A DNA stretch of 64,000 nucleotides from RUG13409 sp045546135 (GTDB lineage: Bacteria > Bacillota > Clostridia > Peptostreptococcales > Anaerovoracaceae), in the NCBI GenBank assembly GCA_045546135.1, contig JAZQCD010000023.1:62001-126000 (forward strand), given 5' to 3'. The position numbers were made by a program, and so were the translations under genes. The notes below the pieces were generated by a model that did no database searches, was not told the origin of the DNA, and saw only the letters and a program-made list of their open reading frames with translations. Shown in pieces: positions 37,001 to 45,191 of this stretch (position 1 is its first letter; every line of letters starts with the position of its first letter).

Positions 37001-37443
37001 TCAGCGCCCTCATAAGTACTTTCGAAAATATGATAAATGCTCTTGATTTCATTATACTTGTAATCATCGTCACTGCAGGGGCTCTTGCCTTCGTTGTGCT
37101 CATAAATCTAACGCAGGTAAATATTTCGGAGAGGATGAGAGAGATAGCTACACTGAAAGTCCTTGGATTCAGAGACGGAGAAGTGAACTCCTATCTCTTT
37201 AAGGAAATATTCCTTTTGTCCCTTATCGGTGCAGTTCTTGGTCTTCCTCTCGGTGTTGTAGAGCATCACTTCATCATGAATATCATAAGTATGGATATGG
37301 TCAAGTTCGGTAATACTGTATATCCGCTGAGCTTTGCTTACGCTTTTGGACTTACCATTGCATTTACTTTGCTCGTGCTTCAGATGACTAAGAAGTCTCT
37401 TAGGAACATTCAGATGGTAGAATCATTAAAGTCTGTTGAATAA
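34096..37443 (+). CDS. FtsX-like permease with long coiled coil
   Basis: An 1115-residue membrane protein. There is one N-terminal helix (about 15-35), an external domain, then a Glu/Lys/Ala-rich coiled coil of some 300 residues (about 245-560). Three helices follow (about 590-710), then a second FtsX unit with an external domain and three C-terminal helices. It has the ten-helix MacB/FtsX-like plan with an extended coiled-coil arm, as found in several Clostridia. The arm could reach the cell wall or a partner. Its ATG directly follows the ATPase stop. Confidence 0.88.
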   Translation: MFQKDTFRLIKSTFNRFFSLFMMVVIGVAFMMGLMSTKIIMKGSVDAYNDKYKLQDLQLVSSYGFDEDDIDAIKKQEGLSGVFPSKFVDCYCKRATGSNTVTRVEEIERNVNELELVEGRFPNKSDEIVLLYASVYPSAYPVGTKVTLYLEKDDLSEQLKNLEYTIVGFAECPAYYSKALGNSTLDNKELSMVCFVPSDNFLEDYYKTVYLTLDGAEEYVSYTDEYKDFVSEEIMDIENFAAVQQEHRKAKIKDEYEEELRKGEEEFEEKKAEGQKALEDAKKELDDANVKLILAEMQIDQNMATLSASKALIEENEKKLEANEKLLADAASQVEAADPDGRSFDEIYEQVSAIYGVYQVLKTVSSSDIASEGLSISALEERNEEIRAQIDANDIEIKALETELEALDPQEENYEQESSRINGEIALLRVRNNTLEGEYNANLAAITAMRNAGVSDVSGSIEDILAQLDAAAGGSVEESYAQISALKNGLDQVADGRAQLEAGKAELKAGEEQLYAYQATIASSRKQYEQALKEYNDGVYEFNTEIEKAESELKKARQELEDLPDAAWTILDRDSHYSSYMFKGSADQMGTIGVSLPVLFFLVAALVSMTTMTRLIDEQRGQIGIFRALGFSNGAIIGKYVVYSLLATLSGSVFGVVIGLAIFPTVIYNAWRLMYILPPMQIIVNIPILILCVSSFSLLLCGISALVVRKTLREMPSQLMRPKAPKNAKPVFLEKIKFIWNKLSFTSKITARNIIRYKSRFFMTVIGVAGCTGLLVVGWGVKDSIGDIIEIQFGRIFGYEYSVNIQDDRNLDEFIAVLENDLDYRYMAPVMEFTSRLYGGKNDDQTMSVYVIDARKSDELLDLRKPNGKTKIRLGNSGVIVSEKFANTNNIKKGDFITIESRLGVKAQVEVSDICEMYFQHYVFMSEVCYRNTFGEEIHPKYIAVCTENGEKLARDMKKIEGYVSTVDFSALISTFENMINALDFIILVIIVTAGALAFVVLINLTQVNISERMREIATLKVLGFRDGEVNSYLFKEIFLLSLIGAVLGLPLGVVEHHFIMNIISMDMVKFGNTVYPLSFAYAFGLTIAFTLLVLQMTKKSLRNIQMVESLKSVE

Positions 37444-37482
37444 GCATAATGCAAGTTTCAGAATAGTTTTAAAAATGAAAGG

Positions 37483-37503
37483 GGGAAGGCATTTTGCCTT
37501 CCC
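37483..37503 (-). terminator. Bidirectional terminator
   Basis: GGGAAGGC and GCCTTCCC pair around ATTTT between convergent genes. On the minus strand a T-rich stretch follows the stem. Confidence 0.6.
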
Positions 37504-37511
37504 TTGAGTCT

Positions 37512-39038
37512 TTAAGCCCTGTGGCCTCCTATCTGGCTGTTTCTGTCCTTTGCAGTTGCAGCCTCCTGGAGGTTCATGCCCTTTAATATGGCATTTTTTC
37601 CGAATTTCTCTTTTATTTTGAGTATGGTCTCCTGTTCTTTTTTCTCTTTTTCAAGATCTAAAGCCTTCTTCTTTTCTTCTGCTTCTCTTGCAGCATAGTC
37701 TGTGAACATATCGAGCTGTTCATTTTCGTGAGGATCCTTTACATCCTCAGGGGCTATGACCTTGTTTGCTACTACATACATCCTTCTTACGAGAAGGTCT
37801 TTGTCTACTATCCTGTCATAGAGCTTCATTACAGCTTCAGAGATCTCTCTCGTTGAGGATGAGTAGGAGGGAAGGTTTATGGATCCGTGTGCGTTCTTCG
37901 GCGTCTTTATGCCGTAATAATTCTCTTTGATGGTGCCCTTGTACTTTTGCATCACAGCAGGATTTTGAAGGTTTGATGTATCATAACCTACAGTAAGGAC
38001 CATCTGATTCGTTACAAGGTTCTTTCTTACAAGGTCAAGGACAAGAAGGTCTGCCATCTCCTGAACGACTATCCTTGCTTCATCAAAGGTATAGGGGTAG
38101 CTTAAGACCTGTCCTGAACTTATGCTGTTTGATTCTGAGTGATAATTTTTTATATCCTTGATGGAGCAGGGCTCCCAGCCCCATGCATGGTCTATGAGAA
38201 GCTCAGCGTTTATTCCGAAGAGTTTGTACAAAAGGTCTTCATTGTGAAAATCAGAAGGTCTTCCAATGGAGCACCTTGCAATGTCTCCCATTGTGAAAAG
38301 TCCGTGGCTTTCAAGCCTTTTTGCATAGCCTTTCCCGACTCTCCAAAAGTCAGTGATGGGTCTGTGGTCCCATAGGAGCTCTCTGTATGATCTTTCATCA
38401 AGCTCTGCTATCCTGACTCCGTCTTTATCGGGAGGCATATGCTTTGCGACTATATCCATTGCTATCTTGCATAGGTACATATTTGTCCCTATACCTGCTG
38501 TAGCAGTGATGCCTGTTTCTTTTAAAACAGATCTTACGAGCATCATTGTGAACTCGTGAGCATTTACGTTATACAGTTCTAAATACCTTGTCGCGTCTAT
38601 GAATACTTCATCTATGGAATAGACATGTATGTCATCGGGAGATACGAATTTAAGATACATTTGATATATCTTCGTGCTTATATCCATATATTTTTGCATC
38701 TGAGGCCTTGCAACTATATAGTCAAGCTCAAGAGATGGGTCCTTCATCAGCTCCGAATAAATATATGACTTTCCAGCAAATTTCTTTCCGGGAGCTTTTG
38801 AAAGCCTTTCAGCATTGATCTCTTTTACTTTTTGGACAACTTCAAAGAGCCTTGGTCTTCCTCCTGTACCGAAAGTCTTAAGGGAAGGGGAGACTGCAAG
38901 GCATATGGTCTTTTCAGTGCGGCTGAGGTCAGCTACGACGAGATTCGTGTCCAGTGGATCAAGATCTCTTTGCACGCATTCAGCCGAAGCGTAAAAGGAT
39001 TTAAGATCTATTGCTATATATGTTTTTCCCATATCCAT
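37512..39038 (-). CDS. UmuC-like Y-family DNA polymerase
   Basis: A 508-residue translesion polymerase. The palm carries the first catalytic Asp in IAIDLKSFYASAE near the start and the SIDEVFID motif. The stretch SRTEKTICLAVSPSLK and the C-terminal QIGGHRA identify the UmuC/UvrX-like subgroup that pairs with YolD-like proteins. A longer in-frame N-terminal extension (to 39161) is rejected because it does not match the family. The start may be 39038 or 39032; the ribosome site is weak. The YolD-like partner is at 27284-27493. Confidence 0.9.
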   Translation of the reverse strand: MDMGKTYIAIDLKSFYASAECVQRDLDPLDTNLVVADLSRTEKTICLAVSPSLKTFGTGGRPRLFEVVQKVKEINAERLSKAPGKKFAGKSYIYSELMKDPSLELDYIVARPQMQKYMDISTKIYQMYLKFVSPDDIHVYSIDEVFIDATRYLELYNVNAHEFTMMLVRSVLKETGITATAGIGTNMYLCKIAMDIVAKHMPPDKDGVRIAELDERSYRELLWDHRPITDFWRVGKGYAKRLESHGLFTMGDIARCSIGRPSDFHNEDLLYKLFGINAELLIDHAWGWEPCSIKDIKNYHSESNSISSGQVLSYPYTFDEARIVVQEMADLLVLDLVRKNLVTNQMVLTVGYDTSNLQNPAVMQKYKGTIKENYYGIKTPKNAHGSINLPSYSSSTREISEAVMKLYDRIVDKDLLVRRMYVVANKVIAPEDVKDPHENEQLDMFTDYAAREAEEKKKALDLEKEKKEQETILKIKEKFGKNAILKGMNLQEAATAKDRNSQIGGHRA

Positions 39039-39258
39039 ATTATATATCACTATTATTTCTAAAGCAAAACATATGTTCTCATTTTTCTCCTTTGATAGTA
39101 TCAAAGCAAAGACATAAGCGCCATATATGTTTTTTGCAAAAGTAAGGGTATTTTTATACATTTGGGTACAAATCCATGGATATATGTGAGATAATGAAAA
39201 AGTTAGGTATGATCAACAGTTTGACTTTTAATAAGCATTTTTTAAGCAGGAGCAGAGC

Positions 39259-40860
39259 ATGACGATCGATCTTGAAAAGATAGGTATAAGGGATACTGTG
39301 AAGATACACAGGAATCCTTCCTATGATGATCTTTACCTTGCAGAGACAAGGGAAGGCTTAAATGGATATGAGGCCGCTTCTAAGACAGAACTCGGCGCAC
39401 TCAATGTCTTTACAGGGATATTTACAGGAAGGTCTCCTAAAGACAAGTATATAGTCATGGACGAAAGGTCTAAGGACACTGTCTGGTGGACGTCAGAGGA
39501 ATATGAAAACGACAACCACCCCATGGACATGGATACCTGGGAAAAGGTACTTGCCATAGCAAAGGAGCAATTGTCAGGAAAAGAACTTTATGTCATGGAT
39601 GCTTTTTGCGGGGCTGATGAAAAGACTCGCATGGCCGTAAGGTTCATCATGGAAGTTCCGTGGCAGGCTCATTTTGTAAAGAACATGTTCATAAGGCCTA
39701 ATGAGAAGGAACTCGAAAGCTTTGAACCTGACTTTACAGTCTACTGCGCATCTAAAGCAAAGGTGGACGGATACAAAGAACTGGGTCTGAGATCTGATAC
39801 CTGCATAGCCTTCAATATCACAAGCAAAGAACAGGTCATACTCAATACCTGGTACGGCGGAGAGATGAAAAAGGGCATGTTTTCCATGATGAATTATTAC
39901 CTGCCCCTTAAAGGCATAGCATCTATGCATTGCTCCGCGAATACAGATCTTAACGGAGAGAATACAGCCATATTCTTCGGTCTTTCAGGAACGGGCAAGA
40001 CCACGCTTTCAACAGATCCAAAAAGACTTCTCGTCGGAGATGACGAGCACGGATGGAACGAAAGGGGAGTATTCAACCTTGAGGGCGGCTGCTATGCAAA
40101 GGTCATCGATCTTGACAAAGATGCGGAACCTGACATATATAACGCGATCAAAAGAGATGCTCTTCTTGAAAATGTGACAGTGAGCGTTGATGGCGTGCTT
40201 GATTTTCATGACAAGTCATTGACTGAAAATACGAGAGTCTCTTATCCTATCTATCACATTGAGAATATATTAAAACCTATATCCTTTGCGCCGCCTGCAA
40301 AGAGAGTCATATTCCTTTCTGCAGATGCCTTCGGCGTGCTTCCGCCTGTCTCCTTGCTTGATGCAGATCAAACTGAATACTATTTTCTTTCAGGTTTCAC
40401 AGCAAAACTTGCAGGAACGGAAAGAGGTATAACGGAACCTGTCCCGACCTTTTCCGCATGCTTTGGGCAGGCCTTCCTTGAACTTCACCCCGTAAAGTAT
40501 GCAGAAGAACTCGTAAAGAGGATGAAGGAAAGCGGAGCAAAAGCTTATCTTGTCAATACCGGATGGAACGGAACAGGCAAAAGGATATCCATCAAAGACA
40601 CAAGAGGCATAATAGATGCCATACTTTGCGGAAGCATAGATGAAGCTGAAACAGAAAAGATAGGATATTTCGGTCTTCGCATACCAAAGGAGCTCAGCGG
40701 TGTAGACAGTTCCATACTGGACCCGAAAAATACTTACGAAGACCCTTCCGAGTGGGAGAGAAGAGCAAAGGCCCTTGCAGAAAGCTTCATGGACAATTTC
40801 AAAAAATTTGAAGGAGACGAAAGATGCAGGGAACTTGCAAAGGCGGGTCCTCACATTTGA
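39259..40860 (+). CDS. pckA: Phosphoenolpyruvate carboxykinase (ATP)
   Basis: A 533-residue enzyme that converts oxaloacetate and ATP to phosphoenolpyruvate, CO2 and ADP; in anaerobes it also runs toward oxaloacetate. The kinase P-loop GLSGTGKTTLS is near 242, with TGRSPKDKYIV near 53 and GDDEHGWN. Length is normal for the ATP-type enzyme. Ribosome site: AGGAGC. It is a single-gene unit. Confidence 0.96.
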   Translation: MTIDLEKIGIRDTVKIHRNPSYDDLYLAETREGLNGYEAASKTELGALNVFTGIFTGRSPKDKYIVMDERSKDTVWWTSEEYENDNHPMDMDTWEKVLAIAKEQLSGKELYVMDAFCGADEKTRMAVRFIMEVPWQAHFVKNMFIRPNEKELESFEPDFTVYCASKAKVDGYKELGLRSDTCIAFNITSKEQVILNTWYGGEMKKGMFSMMNYYLPLKGIASMHCSANTDLNGENTAIFFGLSGTGKTTLSTDPKRLLVGDDEHGWNERGVFNLEGGCYAKVIDLDKDAEPDIYNAIKRDALLENVTVSVDGVLDFHDKSLTENTRVSYPIYHIENILKPISFAPPAKRVIFLSADAFGVLPPVSLLDADQTEYYFLSGFTAKLAGTERGITEPVPTFSACFGQAFLELHPVKYAEELVKRMKESGAKAYLVNTGWNGTGKRISIKDTRGIIDAILCGSIDEAETEKIGYFGLRIPKELSGVDSSILDPKNTYEDPSEWERRAKALAESFMDNFKKFEGDERCRELAKAGPHI

Positions 40861-40923
40861 AATATCGACATTTGAGCCAAAGATAAACAGGATATATGTA
40901 GATATGTTTTAGTATATATATGA

Positions 40924-40955
40924 AAAGGACCGTTTCAGAGTTGAAACGATCCTTT
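40924..40955 (+). terminator. Terminator of pckA and the minus-strand TetR gene
   Basis: AAAGGA-C-CGTTTC pairs with GAAACG-A-TCCTTT around AGAGTT, between convergent genes. Confidence 0.75.
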
Positions 40956-40959
40956 GATC

Positions 40960-41634
40960 TTATTCTTGGAAATATACCTCGAAATCATCGAAGCCCTTCA
41001 TTTTTATCTTGAGCTTGTCTGATATGGCGAGAGCTTCCCTCGTGACTTCAGTCATGTCAGCTCTTACTAAGTAGATATGAAGGAAAAGAGTCTGCAGTAT
41101 CATTTTGACTCTTTCTACATCTTTAGAAAGCAGAGGATAATTTTTTTCCTGTGCAACGGACATGATACCAGCTGCAAATGATGAAGAATATATCTCAAGC
41201 AGCTGTTCTGAGGGCTGGGATCCTGATAATTGATGGTAGATGACAAGGTTTTTCTTTATGCCTATTTTTATCTGCTCTGTGACGTAGGGCTGGCAATGCA
41301 TCTTCCTATAGGTCTTCATGAAAGGATCGTCAACAAGCAAAGCTTCTGCAAGTATGAGTATGTAAGCTAAGTTATGAACGGTTTTTGATTCGTTCATGAG
41401 ATCTGGGTAGTGCTTATCGAGTTCTTCTATGATCTTGTCAGAGAGAGTGCTAAGGAGCATATAGTAAAGCTCATCTTTGCTCCCGAAATGGTAATTGAGC
41501 ATGCTCACCGAGACATCGGCTTCTTTGCATATATCCCTTACTGTTACACAGTCATATCCCTTTTCTTCGAGAAGTCTTTTTGTAACATCTATTATTTTGT
41601 TTTTAGTCAATTCACTTTTTTGGTATCCTGCCAT
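40960..41634 (-). CDS. TetR-family transcriptional regulator
   Basis: A 224-residue regulator. The helix-turn-helix includes VRDICKEADVSVSMLNYHF near residues 27-45. It is transcribed divergently from the GPH transporter at 41880, and the shared intergenic DNA holds several TCGAACA sites. It likely represses both itself and the transporter; the inducer is unknown. Its own promoter is readable on the minus strand (ATTATA at 41680-41685 on the plus strand). Confidence 0.88.
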   Translation of the reverse strand: MAGYQKSELTKNKIIDVTKRLLEEKGYDCVTVRDICKEADVSVSMLNYHFGSKDELYYMLLSTLSDKIIEELDKHYPDLMNESKTVHNLAYILILAEALLVDDPFMKTYRKMHCQPYVTEQIKIGIKKNLVIYHQLSGSQPSEQLLEIYSSSFAAGIMSVAQEKNYPLLSKDVERVKMILQTLFLHIYLVRADMTEVTREALAISDKLKIKMKGFDDFEVYFQE

Positions 41635-41679
41635 GCGACATACAGTCCCCTTCTATATCGATTTTATCATATCTTGAAA

Positions 41680-41697
41680 ATTATACCATACATGTTC
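41680..41697 (-). promoter_or_regulatory. Promoter of the TetR gene
   Basis: Read on the minus strand: TATGG-TATAAT (extended -10). It is preceded by GAACATGT at 41690-41697, the inverted copy of GAACATGT at 41837-41844. Confidence 0.5.
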
Positions 41698-41715
41698 TAA
41701 ATTTTGATTTATAAA

Positions 41716-41757
41716 ATCGAACAAATTCGATATATCACTTTTGTTTGAATCGAACAA
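41716..41757 (+). promoter_or_regulatory. TetR operators
   Basis: ATCGAA-CAAA-TTCGAT (41716-41731) is a perfect palindrome. TTGTTTGA-A-TCGAACAA (41741-41757) is an 8-1-8 repeat with one mismatch. The half-site TCGAACA recurs at 41835-41841 near the transporter's transcription start. Confidence 0.65.
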
Positions 41758-41794
41758 AACCTGAAATATGTACACTATTATGGGAAAAAATAGT

Positions 41795-41823
41795 TTGACA
41801 ACCTTCTGTATCAAATATATAAT
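41795..41823 (+). promoter_or_regulatory. Consensus promoter of the GPH transporter
   Basis: TTGACA, a 17-bp spacer and TATAAT: a perfect sigma-A promoter. A TCGAACA site just downstream (41835-41841) would block it when bound. Confidence 0.85.
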
Positions 41824-41879
41824 GCGTACATAAATCGAACATGTTATGTGTTTTTTGGTTATTATTTAGGAGGCTTATA

Positions 41880-43259
41880 ATGAGCGACAACAATGCAAGA
41901 ACATTATCCTTCAAACAGATCTTCCTTTATGGATTTGGCGGAATGTTCACCTACGGCTTCCAGCTGGTACTTGCGGGATATTTCCTGAACTACTTCATGA
42001 CAGACGTTCTCATGATCCCGACAGCTTTGGCAGCTACTCTGAACGTAATCGTTCAGTTCACAAAAGTCATTTCTATGGCTATCGCCGGTGCAGTCATCGA
42101 CTCCACTAACCCAAAGGCAGGAAGATATCGTACATGGTATCTCCTCTGCGGTATCTCAATGGGAATCACACTTCCACTTACATTCCTGAACTTCGGAATC
42201 GCGCCATCCACAGCAGGCATCCTCTTCATCGTATTCTACGTGATCATGATGACTTCATACAACTTCGGTTGGACAGCACTCCGTGCTCTTGCAGGAAAAC
42301 TTGGAAAGACAGGAAACGATTCAACGATCCTTGGATCTGCAGCAAACGTAGCAGGAACTATTCCTTCCATCATCTACATGCTCATCGGTTCTGCACTTCT
42401 TGCTATCCCGATGCCGTTCCTCAAGGGAGTCAACAACCCATACTTCATGTTCGGACTTCTTTCCGGCGTGCTCATCTTCATCGGTGGATTCATAATCTTC
42501 AACCTTGCAAAGGATGTTGAAGGTCCTAAGGCTCAGGAAGTTGCAGTTACAAAGGCAGCTGCACCGAAGCAGGAAAAGATCGGTCTTTGGACAATGATCA
42601 AGAACCTCAAGGGTCCCGGACTTGTTTACCTTATCGCACTCATCCTCGACTCTGTACAGAGCGGTACATTCTCCGTTCTCCTTCCTTACTACTGCAACTA
42701 CGTACTTGGTAACCCAGGTATCACAGGCGCAACCATAGGCGTAAACGCAGCTCTTGCATGCGTAGGTTCCTTCTTTGTTCCTGTAATTGCAAAGAAGTTC
42801 GGAAAGAAGCCTTGCTTCATCGCTTATCACTTCGTAATGGCAGCACTTTACATAGTACTTGCTCTTGTTGGTAACAACGGAACAGGATTCGTCGTAGTAC
42901 GTGGTATCCAGACACTTGTAAGCTGCTTCGGTATCTGCTTCATGCCTGCATTCATGAACGACGTAGCAGATTACAACGAGATGAAGGGTCTTCCAGGCGC
43001 TCGCGGATTCCTCCAGTCTATGGCAGGAACAGGCACACGTCTTGGTTCTTCTCTTGCTGCTATCGTTGCATCATTTGCACTTTCCATCATCGGATATGTT
43101 GCAGGCGGAGAGATCACACCTACAATACTCAAGGGATTCACAACACTTCTCATCGTTGTTCCCGGAATCTTTACAGCTCTTTCCGGAGCTTGCATGTTCC
43201 TCTATAGGGTAAATGACAACGAACTCAACGAGTATCGTGCAAACAGAGCAGCAAAATAA
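41880..43259 (+). CDS. GPH/MelB-family transporter 1
   Basis: A 459-residue protein with 12 predicted helices of the glycoside-pentoside-hexuronide:cation symporter family (MFS). The conserved DVADYNEMKG loop is near residue 360. The ATG at 41880 follows TAGGAGG; an upstream in-frame start lacks a ribosome site. The gene contains more C-ending codons than its neighbours, suggesting high expression. With its paralogue at 45192 it brackets a UroD-family methyltransferase, so the substrate may be a methylated compound rather than a sugar (inference). Confidence 0.88.
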   Translation: MSDNNARTLSFKQIFLYGFGGMFTYGFQLVLAGYFLNYFMTDVLMIPTALAATLNVIVQFTKVISMAIAGAVIDSTNPKAGRYRTWYLLCGISMGITLPLTFLNFGIAPSTAGILFIVFYVIMMTSYNFGWTALRALAGKLGKTGNDSTILGSAANVAGTIPSIIYMLIGSALLAIPMPFLKGVNNPYFMFGLLSGVLIFIGGFIIFNLAKDVEGPKAQEVAVTKAAAPKQEKIGLWTMIKNLKGPGLVYLIALILDSVQSGTFSVLLPYYCNYVLGNPGITGATIGVNAALACVGSFFVPVIAKKFGKKPCFIAYHFVMAALYIVLALVGNNGTGFVVVRGIQTLVSCFGICFMPAFMNDVADYNEMKGLPGARGFLQSMAGTGTRLGSSLAAIVASFALSIIGYVAGGEITPTILKGFTTLLIVVPGIFTALSGACMFLYRVNDNELNEYRANRAAK

Positions 43260-43304
43260 GGACATGAGAAAAAAGGCTTTAAAGCCTGTCAATGAAACAT
43301 CTAT

Positions 43305-43347
43305 AAGGCACCTTCTTCCCCATAAAAGGTGGGAAGGTGCCTTTTTT
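43305..43347 (+). terminator. Intrinsic terminator
   Basis: AAGGCACCTTC pairs with GAAGGTGCCTT, followed by T-rich DNA. A separate 14-bp palindrome AGGCTTTAAAGCCT lies just upstream. Confidence 0.9.
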
Positions 43348-43376
43348 AAAAAGTCAACTGCTAAATAATAGGCATC

Positions 43377-43387
43377 TATGATATAAT
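43377..43387 (+). promoter_or_regulatory. Extended -10 promoter
   Basis: TATGA-TATAAT with no good -35. It would drive the small membrane protein and the UroD-family gene. Confidence 0.5.
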
Positions 43388-43430
43388 GCACGCGCATTAT
43401 GCCTTTAGCAGTGTTAAAAGAGAGAAAAAT

Positions 43431-43682
43431 ATGAAGAACGTTATTAGAAGGGTCTTTGCGAGAAAAGATACATATGTCTGTTTTGGTATCATACTTTTGG
43501 GGATACTGTGCGTATGCCTTGCTTATCGCTTACTGCCCGAAAAACTCGTTACTATCGTGCAGATGTTCTTTTCCATCTTTACTATGTCCGGAGCATTTAT
43601 GTTCTCCCGCATAGTTCAGGAGGAATACGCTATCGAAGAGGCGAATAATAAGAGCGCAAAAGGCACGAAGAAAAAGAGATAA
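43431..43682 (+). CDS. Small two-helix membrane protein
   Basis: An 83-residue protein with two membrane segments (about 13-32 and 38-58) and a lysine-rich tail. No family is recognised. ATG at 43431 is preferred because the upstream extension overlaps the promoter; the ribosome site is weak (AGAG). It lies between a transporter and the UroD-family gene and shares the latter's transcript. Confidence 0.6.
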   Translation: MKNVIRRVFARKDTYVCFGIILLGILCVCLAYRLLPEKLVTIVQMFFSIFTMSGAFMFSRIVQEEYAIEEANNKSAKGTKKKR

Positions 43683-43722
43683 TAGCAAGTATCATATATA
43701 TTTGAACAGGAGGAGTTAAACA

Positions 43723-44910
43723 TTGGAACTCGAACAAGCTCAGGCTCTGAAAAAGGAAAGAACAGAGCTCATAAGAAAGGCTACCAGATGGGAAAAGGTA
43801 GATAGGATACCTCACTTTTCCATGTTCCAGCTTTGGCAGGTATTCGACAGCGACACTCACTGCACTCTGTCTGAAGCAATGAGAGACTACGTTCTTATGG
43901 AAAGGATCGTCAGAGAACATCAGGAAAGATATAACTTCGATTTCCTCGTAAACAAGGGCGTAAGGAATCCTTTCCTTATCTATGAAGCTCTTGAATGCAA
44001 AAGCTACGATATAGATGATGAAAACGAGTCTATAAACCACGTTGACCAGAACTACTGTGATCAGGAAGAACTCGAAGAAATGGCTTCTGATTACTGGAAG
44101 TTCGTCTGGGAAAAGGGAATGGCTAAAAAGTATGACTGGTGGACAGACCCAAAGAAGGCATTCGATATAGTGCAAAATGCAGTAAACGCAAGGAACGGAT
44201 ATTTTGCATTCTCAGGAAGGATTAACAAGATCTGCGCTGATGAATACGGACTTCCGTCCTATGCAAGACCTGTGATGCCTCCGGCTATCCCCATCGAGAA
44301 CATATTCTCATATATCAGAGGATTCAAGGGAATGGCTCTTGATATGAGAAGAGCGCCGGAAAAACTTCAGGCTCTCCTTGATACTCTCGAAGCAATGAAC
44401 TTCCGTCCTCAGCTCGAGTCTATCAAGAAGCTTGAGCCCGGCATGGATATGAGCGTTGCATGGGACTTTGCAACTACTATGCTTTGCCAGAACTTTATGA
44501 ACTTAAAGCAGTGGGATATGTATTACTGGCCGCTCTTTAAGGAATTCATCGATGTCATCGAAGAAAAGGATTGCACCTTCTCCATATTCACAGAAGGCGC
44601 CATCATGAGATTCAAGGATTACTTCAACCAGTACAAGAAGGGAACAATAACCTTCATGCTCGAGATGGACGATGTCTTTGAATTCAGAAAGAACTTCCCC
44701 AACTGCGCAATCCTTGGCGGCATGGACAGTGTGCTCCTTGGCGGCGGCACTCCCGATGAGTGCGTAGACCTTGCAAAGAGGCTCTGCTGCGAACTCGGAG
44801 GAGAAGGCGGATATATGATGACTCAGACAAAGATAGGTACATTCAGAGCAGACGGCAAGAGAGAAAACGTTCAGGCCGTATGCGATTTCGTACGTGATTT
44901 CAGACTCTAA
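43723..44910 (+). CDS. UroD-family corrinoid-type methyltransferase
   Basis: A 395-residue protein of the uroporphyrinogen decarboxylase superfamily. It belongs to the group that includes substrate:corrinoid methyltransferases (MtaA, CmuA, O-demethylase MT1) rather than haem enzymes: no haem gene is nearby, it sits with transporters, and corrinoid partners occur at 61-62.5 kb. Motifs seen are FSIFTEGAIMRF near 285 and GGMDSVLLGGGTP near 330. The HxC zinc motif of MtaA is not present, so the metal site must differ or be absent. The start is TTG with AGGAGG 9 nt upstream. Confidence 0.72.
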   Translation: MELEQAQALKKERTELIRKATRWEKVDRIPHFSMFQLWQVFDSDTHCTLSEAMRDYVLMERIVREHQERYNFDFLVNKGVRNPFLIYEALECKSYDIDDENESINHVDQNYCDQEELEEMASDYWKFVWEKGMAKKYDWWTDPKKAFDIVQNAVNARNGYFAFSGRINKICADEYGLPSYARPVMPPAIPIENIFSYIRGFKGMALDMRRAPEKLQALLDTLEAMNFRPQLESIKKLEPGMDMSVAWDFATTMLCQNFMNLKQWDMYYWPLFKEFIDVIEEKDCTFSIFTEGAIMRFKDYFNQYKKGTITFMLEMDDVFEFRKNFPNCAILGGMDSVLLGGGTPDECVDLAKRLCCELGGEGGYMMTQTKIGTFRADGKRENVQAVCDFVRDFRL

Positions 44911-44924
44911 GGAGGTAACGAAAA

Positions 44925-45065
44925 ATGGCTGATTTCGATATTTCAAAATATCCGGAAGGACTTGAATATCTCGTAGAGAACCTTGAACTTCCAATACCAA
45001 AGGAAAATAAGGCTGCAAGAGAAGCTTTTGTAAAAGCTGCTATCTCCCAGTTCGTAAACTTCTAA
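44925..45065 (+). CDS. 46-residue conserved-looking small protein
   Basis: A short gene with a near-perfect ribosome site (AAGGAGGT, 8 nt before ATG) placed 14 nt after the methyltransferase stop and ending before a strong terminator. It encodes 46 residues beginning MADFDISKYPEGLEYL and ending QFVNF, probably helical, with no cysteine and no membrane segment. Translation signals and operon position argue that it is real. No family is recognised; it might be a small subunit or regulator of the UroD-family enzyme. Confidence 0.72.
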   Translation: MADFDISKYPEGLEYLVENLELPIPKENKAAREAFVKAAISQFVNF

Positions 45066-45075
45066 GATCCAAGTT

Positions 45076-45102
45076 AAGCCCGGCAAAAATGCCGGGCTTT
45101 TT
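45076..45102 (+). terminator. Intrinsic terminator
   Basis: AAGCCCGGC and GCCGGGCTT pair around AAAAAT, then a T-run. Ends the UroD/small-protein unit. Confidence 0.92.
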
Positions 45103-45191
45103 GATGCAGCTCATCTTTCTAAATTTTTCTGTTATTTTCCTTGATTCTATGATATATTAGCAAAGTTATTTGATATGTAGGAGGTAATTAA

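Noticed and set aside
42321..42830. A 169-codon antisense frame in the GPH transporter
   Set aside because: It arises from biased codons of a highly expressed gene and has no translation signals.
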